Source of the DNA: Pseudomonadota bacterium
GTDB taxonomy: Bacteria; Myxococcota_A; Polyangia; GCA-2747355
Direction of reading: 5' to 3'
Assembly: GCA_016702545.1 (NCBI GenBank)
Contig: JADJDT010000022.1
Span: 1-64,000, forward strand
DNA length: 64,000 nucleotides
Made by a program: the position numbers and the translations under genes. The notes under the pieces were generated by a model. It saw only the letters and a list, made by a program, of their open reading frames with translations, had not been told where the DNA came from and did no database searches. This document shows, one piece after another, positions 63,801 through 64,000 of the stretch (position 1 is its first letter; every line of letters begins with the position of its first letter).

Positions 63801-64000
63801 TGCAGCAGTTCACGCAGCTCGGCAGCGGCTTCTCGATCGCGAGCTACGACCTCGAGCTGCGCGGCGCCGGCGACCTCCTGGGCGATCGCCAGTCCGGGCA
63901 CATCGCCGCGGTGGGCTTCGACGCCTACGCGCGCATCCTCGAGGAGGCCGTCGCAGAGCTGCGCGGGCAGCCGATCCGCCGCGAGAGCGACCCGGAGATC
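60890..64000 (+). CDS. mfd: Transcription-repair coupling factor Mfd (3' end outside window)
   Basis: Partial, about 1037 codons to the window edge. It removes stalled RNA polymerase and recruits UvrA. The N-terminal UvrB-like domain has a Walker A-like loop degenerated to VVVQGAQGAQLALTLA. The RNA-polymerase-interacting domain carries RIGDAVVHTEHGIGRYQGL. The motor has FPFTETPDQLQAI, Walker A VCGDVGFGKTEVALRAAY, DEEQRFGVVHKE (DEExQ box), ALTATPIPRTL and the RGRIGR region. Start: ATG at 60890 fits best; an in-frame GTG lies four codons upstream. The C-terminal UvrA-binding domain is not in the window. Confidence 0.95.
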   Translation, partial: MSSARSGEATILDALIAGQQVVVVQGAQGAQLALTLARLAYLAPTRPLLVVTAEDEGAQTLADDATFFGVASGDAVADTPAVVVLPPAASSPYAEMAPDRSATLARMTALYRLQRAREPTGELQLVCCSAAALQRQVVAPELLDALSFRLAVGATIDREALLARLVAAGYERCPAVDDPGTFATRGGIIDLFPPLYRYPTRLELCGDEIESLRLFDPASQRTLRRCDELLVHPVSELLRPPGHDLRGAILTLADELHHPTRATRALLDEIERGQALLGGETLAPAFCGALVPLWRYLPPTTCWVIVEPEAVQQTLVRQLEHHDQLYQQRVAAGRLAYPPAAFFSTPDAVATASAARPRIEVRATTEPADRVVSLVAGDNAELVAHLKRARAARGEEIVTALARDLEAILDEGRPVLIAAGDPSHAETLRALLETHGLLTRTLPAPTPGEPAAQGMPLPEPAAAQVYLRGGHLSRGFRLPGSWIVVAHDEIFGPKTTRHPPPRAQPGGPRADLRELRIGDAVVHTEHGIGRYQGLVQLEVAGVQSDFLLLEYAGGDRLYLPVYRMNQVHRYVGSEAGAPRLDRLGGTTWERKQRKVAGDVRRIGEELLQLYAQRAALAGHASPTPGADFIDFEQTFPFTETPDQLQAIEATLADLTTARPMDRLVCGDVGFGKTEVALRAAYLVAAAGRQVAVLAPTTVLVEQHYRTFRERMAPYPLRVESVSRFRPPSELRGVLADLAAGRVDIVVGTHRLLSADVQFRDLGLLVLDEEQRFGVVHKERMKRWRTQVDVLALTATPIPRTLQLSLAGLREISVIATPPQDRLAIRTVLCRWDDAVVADALRKELGRGGQVFFVHNEVQTIGECAERLARLVPEARLVIGHGQMDARRLERVMLDFVAGRYDVLVCTTIIEAGLDIPRANTMLVNHADRFGLSQLYQLRGRIGRSHLRAYCYLLLPPFGEVSDEARVRLELLQQFTQLGSGFSIASYDLELRGAGDLLGDRQSGHIAAVGFDAYARILEEAVAELRGQPIRRESDPEI

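Overview
The window is very GC-rich and almost solidly coding. It looks like a chromosomal segment of a myxobacterium or close relative (Myxococcota, the old deltaproteobacterial branch). The evidence is the gene repertoire: thrombospondin type 3 surface proteins with a MYXO-CTERM-like tail, an RCC1-repeat lipoprotein, PEGA-domain proteins, a Ser/Thr kinase fused to an AAA ATPase, many lipoproteins with Ala/Asp/Pro-rich spacers, and type IV pilus minor pilins. No rRNA, tRNA, CRISPR array, prophage or transposase gene was seen.

Layout. 1-2 kb: a cysteine synthase (running off the window) and an Rrf2 regulator, both with frame breaks, then a DnaQ-like exonuclease. 2-9 kb: RCC1 lipoprotein with a long NAM tandem repeat, small lipoprotein, FmdB zinc ribbon, phosphofructokinase, sialidase-like lipoprotein. 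9-18 kb: GH38 alpha-mannosidase, NAD(P)HX repair enzyme, giant TSP3/outer-membrane fusion protein. 18-27 kb: type IV pilus block (pilX, pilW, pilV, fimT on minus; pilY1 on plus) with a ribbon-helix-helix protein, a thioredoxin/glutaredoxin-like protein and a c-type cytochrome lipoprotein between. 27-33 kb: TPR and PEGA-like membrane proteins, a broken substrate-binding lipoprotein, oligoendopeptidase F. 33-40 kb: complete SUF Fe-S operon (IscR-like regulator, sufB, sufC, sufD, sufS, sufT) ending in an array of five hairpins. 40-49 kb: degenerate nucleotidyltransferase, FHA-GGDEF diguanylate cyclase, kinase-ATPase, hydrolase, porin-like protein. 49-60 kb: lipoprotein, rlmI-like methyltransferase, MBL hydrolase, then a tightly overlapping set (ArsA-like ATPase, two PEGA proteins, biotinyl protein, HAMP pseudo-cyclase), a coiled-coil lipoprotein, a second ArsA-like ATPase and a secreted zinc peptidase. 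60.9 kb to end: mfd, running off the window.

Most notable: (i) two families of short non-coding elements with terminal inverted repeats whose ends carry the stop codons of neighbouring genes; (ii) the five-hairpin array after sufT; (iii) a pair of ArsA-like ATPases with complementary P-loop substitutions around a coupled operon containing a cyclase that has lost its metal-binding aspartates; (iv) a SUF promoter overlapped by 16-bp direct repeats and a G-rich, quadruplex-prone sufB-sufC spacer. Several apparent frameshifts (cysK, first Rrf2 gene, substrate-binding protein) sit at homopolymers or GC runs. At least some are probably sequencing errors rather than real gene decay.
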